Assembly: GCA_001584585.1 (NCBI GenBank)
Contig: LSYV01000083.1
Location: 10,242 to 40,160, forward strand
Length of the DNA: 29,919 nt
Direction: 5' to 3'
From: Gonium pectorale
Taxonomy: Eukaryota > Chlorophyta > Chlorophyceae > Chlamydomonadales > Volvocaceae
Shown: positions 1-9,685 of the stretch, piece by piece
How the letters are laid out: each line of letters starts with the position of its first letter
Position numbering within the stretch: position 1 is the first letter of the stretch
Position numbers and translations under genes: made by a program
The notes under the pieces: model-generated
The model's database searches: none
Told to the model about the DNA's origin: nothing
The model's input: only the letters and a program-made list of their open reading frames with translations

Positions 1-514
1 AGAAAACATGGCACCATGTGCCCCGCTTGCCGATGCTGCTTGCGCACGCTCGCTCGCGCTTGCTTGCTTAACGGCTGTCATCCATTACGGTGTGGGAAGT
101 GGTGTCACGGCGTCACGAGAAGGGAAATCAGCGACGTAGGCTCGAAGGATGATGGCAAGAACCTTACATGACCTTCCGCTAGTCGGTCAACCTAACGAAA
201 GGGGTCTGCTAGCTGCTCATGGGCCTACTGCCCAAGAGCAGGACGAGACAGCGGCAATAGGCGCTGCCTCGGCCTAAAACACACGCGACCGGTACGGCGA
301 TCAAGAACCACCAACCGGAACCACAAACAGATCCAACACAGGTAATGATACACGCCAATGCAACGCACTGACGAAAATGGAAGCATGGCAACACGACGGT
401 AAACCAAGCGAACGCATCATGCAAAGACAGGTGACGGTAAAATGAACATGTGCACCAATCTGAGCCGACAGCATGCACGTGAAACGCACGTTGTGCAGTA
501 AACGAGCACGACAA

Positions 515-550
515 CATACATACATACATACATACATACATACATACATA
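515..550. repeat. (CATA)n microsatellite
   Basis: About nine uninterrupted copies of the tetranucleotide CATA, followed by a short CA run. It is a simple repeat in non-coding sequence and no function is inferred. Confidence 0.95.
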
Positions 551-2431
551 CACACACGTGGTGCCTGTTTGCTTGCACTACTAGGCTCCTAACTGCGCAC
601 GCCGTTCCGCATAACAACACACACGTGGTGAACTCAACACCCCGCCCCGTCACTTATCCGAAAAGCGCAGTTCACTTCCGCTACAACAAGTTGCTCGCCG
701 TACGGACTAGATCGTACTGGGTACCGCACACCGCATACCAGCATTGCCGGGTGCCTCCGCATATCGTGGACGTGCTGGGGCCGCTGCCACTGCGGCTCCA
801 GAGCAGTATCTTGTTGCGCTCGCCACACCGTGCCATAGATGCCAGGGCCACCCTCTTGGGTTCGCAGCCTCAGTGCTCCAGCTATCGAGCCACATGTCAG
901 GGATACATGGGGATGGTCCCCTGCCGGATGGCGGCGTCAGGGCTCAGGGGCCGCGGCCGTACAGGTGGGCCCGGAGGCTGCGGCGCTGGTGCCTCAATCC
1001 CATCCCCCGCCGCAACCTCACATCCAGGACCGTCCCTGCCCCCGCTCACGCAGGACCCGAGGCAAGCCTTGGGATGGAAGGGGGCCGCCCCCCGCTCGCT
1101 CTCATCGGACACCTCCGAACCGCCGAACTGCCTCCGCGGTCGTCACAGGTCACAAGTCACGCCCGCCCAGGGCCCAGGGCCCCGCGCGCGCGCATGCACT
1201 CACGCCTCCACCAGTCCCTCCGTCGCCTCCGGTCCCCGCCAGCTCGCTCCCACACTCTGGCAGCCGGGCTGACATCCAGGCAGCCTACCGCTGCTGGCTG
1301 GCTGGACTGTGATCAGCGCGTCGGTCCCCACCCCGCCGGCACTCCTCCTTGTGGCCCTGCCTCCCGCCAGTGCTGCCGATGGCACGCTGGCAGGCTGGCA
1401 GCACCGCGCCGCCAAACAGCTGGTGGGGACCCCGGGCCTCGACAGCGTGCGTGCAAGTTTATTTGAAGCCCGGCCAAAGCCATTTTTTGTTAACTCAGAC
1501 GGTCCTGTATTATTATAAACGGGTTGATTGCAAAGAAGAACGTCGAAAGACTTTGGGGAAGGGGTGCCTAAGTCGGTACCAGAGAACAACTCACGGCGGG
1601 TGGCGTGGACAGGGGATCCCCTGGGCGTGGATCAGAGCCCCCTTGCCCTCCAGCACACATCATACCTGTACTAAGCTCAGGGTGTGATGATCGCAGGGCT
1701 AGGGGGGACTGCGCGCGTAAGCGGTGGTGCAAACGGCTTTGTACCTGGGCCCGCGAGGGCTGGCAAACGAGCAGACGCACCCAGCGACCCCCGGTCCTGG
1801 ACGGTACAGCTTACCAGGGCATACTACGTTGTTACCTCGCTCGAATGGTCGTGGGCGGTCTTCGTGGGATTGCCGACTTCACACCGGTCCATCGGCGAGC
1901 AACGGTTACCACATGCGGGTACGTACCACTCCGCCGCTCTGGGGCGAATTTGGCGGGTCCCCTTGCTTTCACCTATAGCTTTCATGAAGCCGTGCCACTG
2001 TTTCAAATCCTTGGAGCATAGATATATATCATCGAGATAACAGAAGCAGTATGCGTTCATAAGTTTGGTGTTTGGCGAGTTTGGGGGACACTGCCTTGGG
2101 TACTGCAAATGGCACGTCCTGCCAACCAGCCAGGCAGCCACCTCGTACACACATACATTAGCACGCTCAGACAGCGTACCGTACATTCCATGCTGCAACA
2201 TACTGCAGCATACACCCGCACAATCGCCGCGCGTGTATAGGATGATCCATGTTGTCCTTCCTGGTCTGGATGCTGCAAGCTGTTGATGGCTGTGTCGCCG
2301 TGCGACGGACGTGCGTGCCCGGGTGCTAGCTTGCTACGCGTCCCCGCTTACATGTAGCCGCCACCGCTTCCACCTCCATAACTGCATTAGCACACAGCTG
2401 CGTCTGGCTCGCGTCGCCCCGCATCCCGCCG

Positions 2432-2485
2432 CCTCAGTCATGCACAGCTGTAACCTGTGACATGTAACCTCAGTCATGTACAGCT
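2432..2485. repeat. 18-bp direct repeat pair
   Basis: CCTCAGTCATGCACAGCT at 2432-2449 recurs at 2468-2485 with one mismatch (C to T). The 18-bp spacer contains TGTAACC-like words. This is a local duplication in non-coding DNA. Confidence 0.85.
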
Positions 2486-2799
2486 AGGCTACGCCCCATA
2501 CTCAGGCTAACACGTCCTCCATGGTAGCGCCGGGCCCGGCCTGCCCAGCAGTGTCGCCGGTACTTCAGCGCCCATACGGACAACGGCAGAAGGGCTACAA
2601 AATGCACTCACTCGGTCGTTCATGCGGCGCTTCACTCTTGCCCCATGGCACGTCCCACCCGCCCCACCCACGTCACTACCTCTTGCGGCCAGATCGGCGC
2701 GTGGCTCGGCGTCGCCCCGCCAACACGTGCTTGTGGAACTGCTCCCAGCCATGCCACCTCCTGTGGGGGCAGGCTCCACCCATTCAGAGGTCGGCAATC

Positions 2800-2876
2800 C
2801 CTGCGGGTCCATCCTGCGGGTCCATCCGTAGGACCCGCAGCCAAAACCCCCCAAAAGCCCACGGCTGCGGGTCCTA
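2800..2876. repeat. Tandem 13-mer and 14-bp perfect inverted repeat
   Basis: CCTGCGGGTCCAT occurs twice head to tail (2800-2812, 2813-2825). It is followed by TAGGACCCGCAGCC (2829-2842) and its perfect reverse complement at 2863-2876, giving a 14-bp stem with a 20-nt A/C-rich loop. The GGACCCGCAG core appears again near 3258, so these look like parts of one dispersed repeat family. Confidence 0.85.
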
Positions 2877-2981
2877 ACGTACGGAAACGCGGCATGGCTG
2901 CGGTCAACGCGGTCAGTTGACCCCTTTCCGCATGCGATTTTCGCCCACCGGCAGGTGCAACCCCTCATTTAGGGACTAAAA

Positions 2982-3290
2982 TTCTAAAAATTCTTCTGGG
3001 GCTGCGCCCCAGACCCAGGAAATCCCCCGGGAAAGCCTTTAGGGCTGCAATGGCGGGCCATTTTTGCGACCGGAACAAGCCAGAAATAGGCAGATAACGT
3101 GCCAATACATGTTTTGGAGGATGTTTGGTCTAAATCATACCTTGGAAGGGTCTTTGGCCCCCCCTTCGCAAAATTTCTTCTGGGGGCTCCCGCCCCCGGG
3201 CCCCCGGCTGGGGGGCGACCCCCCAGACCCCCCTGGTATGGATGGCCGGAATTCGGGGACCCGCAGTCCAAAACTCCGGGTTTGCTGACC
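2982..3290. repeat. Palindromic GC-rich repeat modules (unnamed element)
   Basis: An A/T-rich lead-in ending TTCTTCTGGGG, followed by a self-complementary GGGGC/GCCCC block, occurs at about 2985-3015 and again at about 3170-3235. The second copy is expanded to long G and C runs that can fold on themselves. The stretch between them is more AT-rich than its surroundings. This is typical of a non-autonomous mobile or dispersed repeat, but I see no terminal repeats or target-site duplication and cannot assign a family. Confidence 0.5.
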
Positions 3291-3648
3291 TCTGCACCCA
3301 TTGCGCCCAGTTCGGCCTCACTATTCACTGACAACTGAATCAGCACTGACGACTTAGCTGCCGTCGTTTCATCATTCAGATCCGCAATGGCAACGACCGA
3401 ACGACGGCGACGGCGGTTGCAGGTGGGCGGTTGCACGTTAACGTTGGTCTCACCAGTTCAGCGCTGAGTCTGAAGCAATACATTATACATTAACTTTATT
3501 TTACTGGATGTTTGGCCCTGCTTAAACAACTTCGCGCTTGACAAGTATCGCCGCTGGTCAGACCGATGCTAGCAGCACCCGAGGCAAACCCGTAGCTTCA
3601 TACGATATCAATTTGCTCGTCATTGTATTTGATTGACTCGCGTGAGCC

Positions 3649-6087
3649 ATGGCCACCCCCGCGTGGTTGCTGTTGCTACTCCGCGTTGCCGCATGGCTCG
3701 CATCGGCGAGCGGTCAGCTCTGCGGCACCCCGCCCCCGGAGTGCGTCAAGTATCAGCGCCTGCTGGACCCCCTTCTGAAGCTCAAGGCCGAGTGGGTGGC
3801 CGCTGGCGGCCTCACGCAGCAGCACCTGGACCGCACGCGGAGCGAGGTCCAGCGCGACCAGGCGAGTGCGGAATGGGCATCGCACCGCCCTCCCCCCACC
3901 CACCCACACATACACACACCTACCCATCCACCCCCCATGTGCACACAGCGTGTATGGGGGTCACGGGAAGTCGGGCGGACAGGTTTCGGCCGTGAACAAC
4001 ACTGCGACTCAAGCATACGGGCCTCGCAAATTAGCGTCCTTGGGACACCCTGCTTGCCTGTCTTGAGATTCGGCCTGGCGGACGGGCTTGCTCGGCCCCT
4101 CTGGGCGACGACCAAGCATGGCACCCGAGGCTGGTGCTTGGGGCCGGGTGACACGGACTGGTGGCGGTGGTTTGCATGCGCTAGTCCGCTAGATGGCCTA
4201 TGCGCTATCTGCACCCCCGCCTCGGACACCGCCCACCGCCCCCCACCACAACCGCCCCCCGCCCCCCGCCCCCCAAACGCAGGGCGCCCTGGTTACAATT
4301 GTCAACGGGAACGCCTTCGTGAGTGTGCCCAAGCGTGATGGGTGGGTGGCTGTGAGCGGTGTGCGCGCGGCGACCGGCGGGCCTCGGCCGTATGAGGCCG
4401 GGGTCATGCATTCACCCGAGCAGAGCAGAGCAGAGCAGAGCAGAGCAGAGCGTCCCCCAGCCGCCCCACAGCCGTGTGCCCGCCCCCGCAGCCCCCGCAG
4501 CGCACGGCGCCTCACGCTGCAGCACCGCTGTACCGGCTTGAAAAATGTTTACTGACGATACGCACCCGCCCCTTTCACGACGAACCGACCTCACCCCTGT
4601 TTGTTCCGACCCGGCCCGGCCCGACCCGACCCGGCACCTCCCACTCCCCCACACATCACCCGCCGCCCCAGGTTCGAGAGCCGGCTGTACGCCACGCTCA
4701 TGCTGCTGCAGCGGGCGATGGACCGACTGGGGCGGAAGAGCTTTCCGGACGTGGTGAGTGGTTCAGAAGGGAGTCAAAGGTCAAAGCCTAAAAATGAGAA
4801 CCAGAAACGGGGAAGGCATCCTGTACGGACATACACACCCGAGGGTGTGATGCTTGTCTCAAAAATGAGCTACCGTTTGTAGTGGCCGTCAATTCGGGCG
4901 CTGGACAGCAATATGCCCATGTCGGCACAGCAGCAGTTGCCGATAAGGTTTCCCAGCCGGTTGGCGTGTGAGCGTGTGAGCGACTGAGCGTGTGCCGATG
5001 TGCGCGCAGGAGTTTGGCATCCACACGTTTGACTACCCCAAGCACGATGCCTTCTTCAACTACTGCCGCCCCAAGGCCCGGCGGCCCGGCACCCCAGGCA
5101 ATTGGTAAGCAGTAAGCGGTGCGGCGGCGATGCGGTCGCGACAGCCGCCCGCCCGCCCGCACACACACACACATACACATACAGGCGCAAGTGCCGGTAC
5201 GGTGGTGCGGCGCAGCGCCGGCGACGCGCTGCCAACACCCGCCCGCTCACCAGGATCCGACACGCCGGCTGCCGCACGTCGCTGACCGGGCCCTGGAGAT
5301 GCGCCGGGGACCGGCACTCTGGCAGCCGGCTGCGGAGCATACATGGTGGACCGGGCACCAAGCCGCCAGCGTGCATGACAACCCGCACGGCTCACTTGTT
5401 GGCCCCGCGATTGCGCAAAAAGCGTTGGGCCGGGAGGCGGGCGGGCGGCATCTGGGTACCCTCTCCTCCACCACGCACATGCCGCACGTGTTCTGACTGC
5501 CGTACGTGTCGCCCCCGCCCCCCCGCCCCCAGGGTGTGGCCCGACTTCCAGTTCTACTCGTGGCCCGAGATCGGCGCCGACCCGTGGCCCATGCTGCTGC
5601 AAAAGGTGGCGCAGCTGGGCCGGGAGCTGCCCTTCTCGCAGCGGGACAGGCGTATGATCTGGCGGGGTGAGCGAGGCCCTTGCCGTTGCCGGGGCAGGGG
5701 CGGGGGCACTGAGGGAGGGAGGGGGGGAGGGAGGCGGGAAAGGTGCAGGTACCGGGTAGGTGGGGAGGGGTCTGCTGGCAGAGTGCCGCCTGGAAGGTAT
5801 ACGAACGGGCACGGCACCGGGTGTGAGCGTGAGCCGTGAGGAATGCCGAGTCAAGCAGTCAACACTCAAGCACCCAGCATTAGTCAATACACACGCTCAA
5901 CGAACCCCCCATCCTCCCAGGGCGCCCATGCAGGGCTGCGGTATAGCTGCCCTCATCCCCGCACTGGGACGATTGACCCCCCACCGAAGCGACCCAGGGC
6001 CCCCTGGGGCCCACGCGCATGAGCCATGACCCAGCCCTCCACCCACCACGCGCACAAACGTGTCCACGCCCCCATAGTGCTCTCAAC

Positions 6088-6179
<92 letters not shown>

Positions 6180-7412
6180 ACACACCAATGCACGCCCTGC
6201 TTCCGTGCGCCGCCAACGTGTCGTACCGGCAGGCTCCCCGCTGGCGCCCGTGCGCAACGAGCTGCTCAAGAGGTTCGGTCGGCGGGGCGACGTGGCGGAC
6301 GTGGCCATGATCCGCGGCTTCAAGGAGTTCTGGCCCGCCCTCAGGCGCAACCCCGACCTCAACATCAGCACCATGATCACGCCGCTGGAGGACTTCTGCC
6401 GCTACCGATACATCATATACACGGAGGGTGCGTCGTGTGGCCGTACATGTACGACCGTGTACAGCATGTGTGTGCGGTCGTGATGCGGTGGAAGCTGCGG
6501 AGGGCGGGGAGCCCCGGGGACCGGGGCGCGATGCAAGGGGTGGGGTGGGGCGGCGGCTGAGTGCTGGCGTTTTGCGCCCGGAGATAGATACTCGTACGTG
6601 CTGGTCTGCTGGCCATTCCACCAGCGAGGCCCGATCAACGGCCCATACCGACCGACCCACGGTTCACCCCGCCACCGTCCGCTTCCCTCGCAGGCAAGAG
6701 CTACAGCGGCCGCCTCAAGGCGCACCTCATCTGCGGCTCCGTCATCCTGACGCACCCCACGCGATGGGAGTTTTTCGAGTCCGAGGTCCTGCAGGAGGGA
6801 CGGAACTTTGTGACGGTGGACCCCAAGTGGGACACCCTGGAGGAGGCGTACAGGAAGCTGGAGGCGGACCCGGCGCTGGCCGAGGGCATCGCCTCGGAGA
6901 ACGCCAAGATGCGGGAGCTGCTGGACGGTGGGTGCCGGAGGGGGGGAGGGCAGGTGGGAAGGCATGGCGTGTGCGCGCCGGGCGCTTCCTGGATTTGGAT
7001 TTCATTCCCCGTAAAGCTGTAAGCCCCGTAAGGGTGTAACCCGCGGACGGACCCTACCGCACTTTGGGACCCATCAACGGTTGCCTTCACAGCGTGGATG
7101 GGTACGAGCGTTCCGCTCTTTGCAACTGTGGGCGGACACTGTTTGGATGGGACATGGGCGTATTGCCCAAGAGCCCAACCCCAACCTTCGCCGCACGTCC
7201 GCCCTGTTTCTGTTTCCTTTTACACGTGACGCGCCCCCTGCACCGCAGCCGACGGCGTGAGCTGCTTCATCCTCGAGTCGCTCAAGTGCTTCAAGGACGT
7301 CATGAAGTACAACGTGACGCAGCCGGCCAACATCTTCCGGCACACGCCCCTCGAGTTCTTCTTCCTCGCAAAGATGAAGCCCGGGGGCCACCTGGAGCAC
7401 ATCCGCGTGTAG
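3649..7412 (+). CDS. CAP10/GT90 family glycosyltransferase (POGLUT-like), 8 exons
   Basis: The encoded 391-aa protein is a secretory-pathway O-glycosyltransferase-like enzyme; members of this family move a sugar from a nucleotide donor onto protein or glycan in the ER/Golgi. The exons are 3649-3861, 4283-4341, 4672-4753, 5010-5104, 5533-5666, 6233-6427, 6694-6927 and 7249-7412, and all phases join. Residues 1-22 form a signal peptide (Leu-rich core, Ala-Ser-Ala before the likely cleavage site). Family hallmarks follow in order: TIVNG (about 76-80), the FPDVEFGIHTFDYP segment (about 114-127), WPDFQFYSWPEI (about 152-163), the invariant W-R-G (193-195), YIIYTEGKSYSGR (about 254-266) followed by the LICGSVILTH strand, and FFESEVLQ...FVTVD. 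There is no KDEL tail; the protein ends HIRV. The start ATG has a good context (GAGCCATGG). Intron 1 seems to use a GC donor, and intron 5 carries a long CA repeat. The acceptor sugar and substrate cannot be told from sequence. Confidence 0.9.
4421..4450. repeat. (CAGAG)6 tandem repeat
   Basis: Six perfect copies of CAGAG in intron 2 of the GT90 gene, about 80 bases after the predicted donor. Confidence 0.9.
6091..6185. repeat. (CA)n microsatellite, 95 bp, in intron 5
   Basis: A nearly perfect CA dinucleotide run, broken only by one T at 6175, lying 47 bases before the exon 6 acceptor of the GT90 gene. Shorter CA tracts occur near 5159-5178 (intron 4). Such tracts are common in algal introns and are expected to vary in length between strains. 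Confidence 0.97.
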
Positions 7413-8399
7413 GCAGACGAAAGTAGAGAAACCTGCGCAGAGGGAGAGAGGGAGAGAGAGAGAGAGGGGGGAGCCCGCCGCTACGGCGGTCGTGCGCACC
7501 CGAAGGCGCAACACTTTCAGTGGGGCGGGAGGGTTGGTACCAGGCAAGGCGGATGGAGCCAGCTGGCCAGTCTGCCAGCGCTTGTTTGCATTTGAGTGTC
7601 CCCTGCATGGGTCACTCGTTCCGCCGCATCGGCTGCGTACGGCAGCCCGCCACTTGCGCCCCGAGATCCGGTGTTACTAAAGCAGCTTAGGCGTGTGGGC
7701 CCTGTTATTTACATTTTTCACTGTGTCGTCGCACGTCTTATGATGCGTGGGGAACAAAAGGGCGACTGCACGCGGGGGTGCACGGGGGTGCATTCAGGAC
7801 GCTCGATCGATCGTGGGCGGGGCCATGCGGTGGGGTGCACCCGTACGGCGGGAAAGGAACACCCGCTGTACACAGGCATGCCGGAACCCCCCGTAGCACC
7901 CGCCATATGTGCTGCTGGGCATGGCCGCACGTCAGTGCGCGGCCAGTGCACTGCCGTACATCCGCTGCCGTACATGCACGGCCGGTCATTTGTGTCGAGC
8001 AGGCGGCCGGCATCGCAGTGAAGTGACACACCGGGAGTCATGATTCCGTGTGTGTGTGTGTGTGCGCGCGCGTTGCGCATACATATTGGATATTCCGCGC
8101 ATCGCTTCCACTGCCGTCACGGGATACCTCGCTTGGCCCCGCCCGCGGGCCGCACCTGCCGCCTGCGAGGGCCAGCAAGTCGACTGGTACGGTGGGCCCG
8201 TCACCGAGGGGAATTTCCATGACACCGCAGTATTACCAAGTGAGGCTGGAAGTGCGTACCCGCGGCAGCAGCAGCACTGCAGCAGCGCCAGGGAAATAAA
8301 GTGCAGAAAACTGACGGATGTTGACGGCAGCAGCCAAGGCAAGTCCGCGGTCCACCCGCCGCCGCCGCCACCCTGCGGTCCAACAGCCGCAGTAACGGT

Positions 8400-8413
8400 T
8401 GTAACTTGTGTAA
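8400..8413 (+). terminator. Candidate TGTAA polyadenylation signals of the GT90 gene
   Basis: TGTAA occurs at 8400-8404 and again at 8409-8413, the first such motifs on this strand after the stop at 7412. TGTAA is the usual polyadenylation signal of Chlamydomonas-type algae. This would give a 3' UTR of about 1 kb, long but normal for such algae. Confidence 0.4.
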
Positions 8414-8738
8414 CCCACTAGCCCGTCCAGGTAGAGGTTTGGCCGCCCGGGCGGCGACAGCAGGGTCACAGCACAGAACGCAGGGGTAGTTACCCTCCAG
8501 CTACAGTACCACACCAATCCACCCATGTGCGGTGCAAGCCATGCCGTGCGAATGCCATGAAGACACGCAACGCCCGTCCATCCATGCCCCCGTGACCGCG
8601 GGTCGGCGCGCTGTATGGGGATGTTATAGGTGCCGTGATGGTCCAGAGCGGAAAGCTGCCGTGACATGCCGCAGGTTTGTGCCGCGTACTGATGTCAGCG
8701 GGAGGACACCATGCAATCTAGACAAGACCCGGGGGGCC

Positions 8739-8743
8739 TTACA
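8739..8743 (-). terminator. Candidate TGTAA polyadenylation signal of the GON4L-like gene
   Basis: TTACA on the plus strand reads TGTAA on the minus strand, about 945 bases past the stop at 9686. I saw no nearer copy in that orientation. It sits some 330 bases from the matching signals of the convergent gene, so the two transcripts would end close together without overlapping. Confidence 0.35.
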
Positions 8744-9685
8744 GTGTGCAAGGGTGTTTAAGGGGGTTTAATTCATGTAATGCGCACTCGCTCTCCACGG
8801 GTCCATTAAGGTACGCACACAACAACGTGTGTGCGTGTGCAGATGCCGCCATCCAGGTTGTATGGTACAGCGTCAGATGTATGTCAGGATTCAAAAGTGT
8901 GTGTCCCGCATTCGCGTCCCGTGGGCGTGGAAGAAGGGGCCAGCGCCAGCGTCACGTCACAGCGTGATGTTCCCAGCCAAACGAAATGCCGTTCCCAGCC
9001 CCGTCCGCAACTCGGTTATGCCATGGGCCCCACCAGCTGCATCCTAGCTGTCCGGCAAGCGCCCTCCGCCTGGATCCAGCCGTCGATGGGTGCCACCTCC
9101 ACAGCCGCCCGCGCACCTCCCACACATTTGGTTGTTGGCTATAACATCAGTCATAGCAGGCGGTATGCACGGATGTGCCCAAAGCACATGTATGTATTTG
9201 CACACGTTTCCCACCTTTTCCAGCCAGTCCCAGAGTCCTAGACGAATCCTCGCCGGAATGAAGACGTTCCCATCCGGTATGAAGGTATGATTGGGTTCAG
9301 CTGCTGCAATTCCAGGTCCACAGGGCAAAACGTCCGCACCATTTGTGCAGCTTGCCCTTTAGGGGCGATGCCCGCAGACCCATATTCCTCAATGTCCTAT
9401 TTTATCGTACCGGTAATTGTAATCATGAGGAAAAAACGCCTGACGACAAGCAGCACACCCTAGTTCCTCCTTGCAATCGAGCCCGAGCCCCGCCACAGCA
9501 TGCGCCGCCCCCCCCCCACCCACACACACACACCACACTCGCAAGCAGCCGGTCCAGCGCTCCACTGCTGCAGGCCAACCGCAGGCCGGCAGCTTTATTC
9601 CTACTGCGCCCTTGGCAGGACGCAGCGCCGCACCACGACCGCCCCCAGCCCCGCCGGGCCCAGCCCCATCCCCCGACCCTGGCCG

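Larger units (their letters stand above)
1..3648. other. Left intergenic region, no supported gene
   Basis: No open frame here shows a recognisable domain or a convincing exon pattern with splice sites. The longest frames (for example 625-1272 +) are low-complexity Pro/Arg/Ser sequence typical of chance frames in GC-rich DNA. The region contains a CATA microsatellite (515-550), a short direct repeat (2432-2485), a cluster of palindromic repeats (2800-3290) and an AT-rich block at about 3475-3507, roughly 150 bp before the first gene's ATG, which could be part of its promoter. Some of the leftmost sequence could be untranslated sequence of a gene outside the window. Confidence 0.5.
7413..9685. 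other. Tail-to-tail intergenic region (two 3' UTRs)
   Basis: The region lies between the stop codon of the GT90 gene (+) and that of the GON4L-like gene (-). It most likely consists of the two 3' untranslated regions, with candidate polyadenylation motifs near the middle. A GA-rich tract (about 7441-7470) and a TG run (8049-8064) are present. A minus-strand frame at 9206-9300 reads like protein (see findings), but its codon use differs from the neighbouring genes and no flanking gene model supports it. Confidence 0.6.

Noticed and set aside
625..1466. Overlapping plus-strand frames of up to 240 codons near the left edge.
   Set aside because: Low-complexity composition, three frames open at once, no domain and no splice pattern.
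6019..6310. Threonine-histidine repeat proteins.
   Set aside because: These are translations of the intronic CA microsatellite.
515..8064. Simple repeats considered as a possible CRISPR-like or telomeric array.
   Set aside because: CATA, CA and TG tracts have no spacers, and the two TTCGGG units near 23400 are too few to be telomeric.
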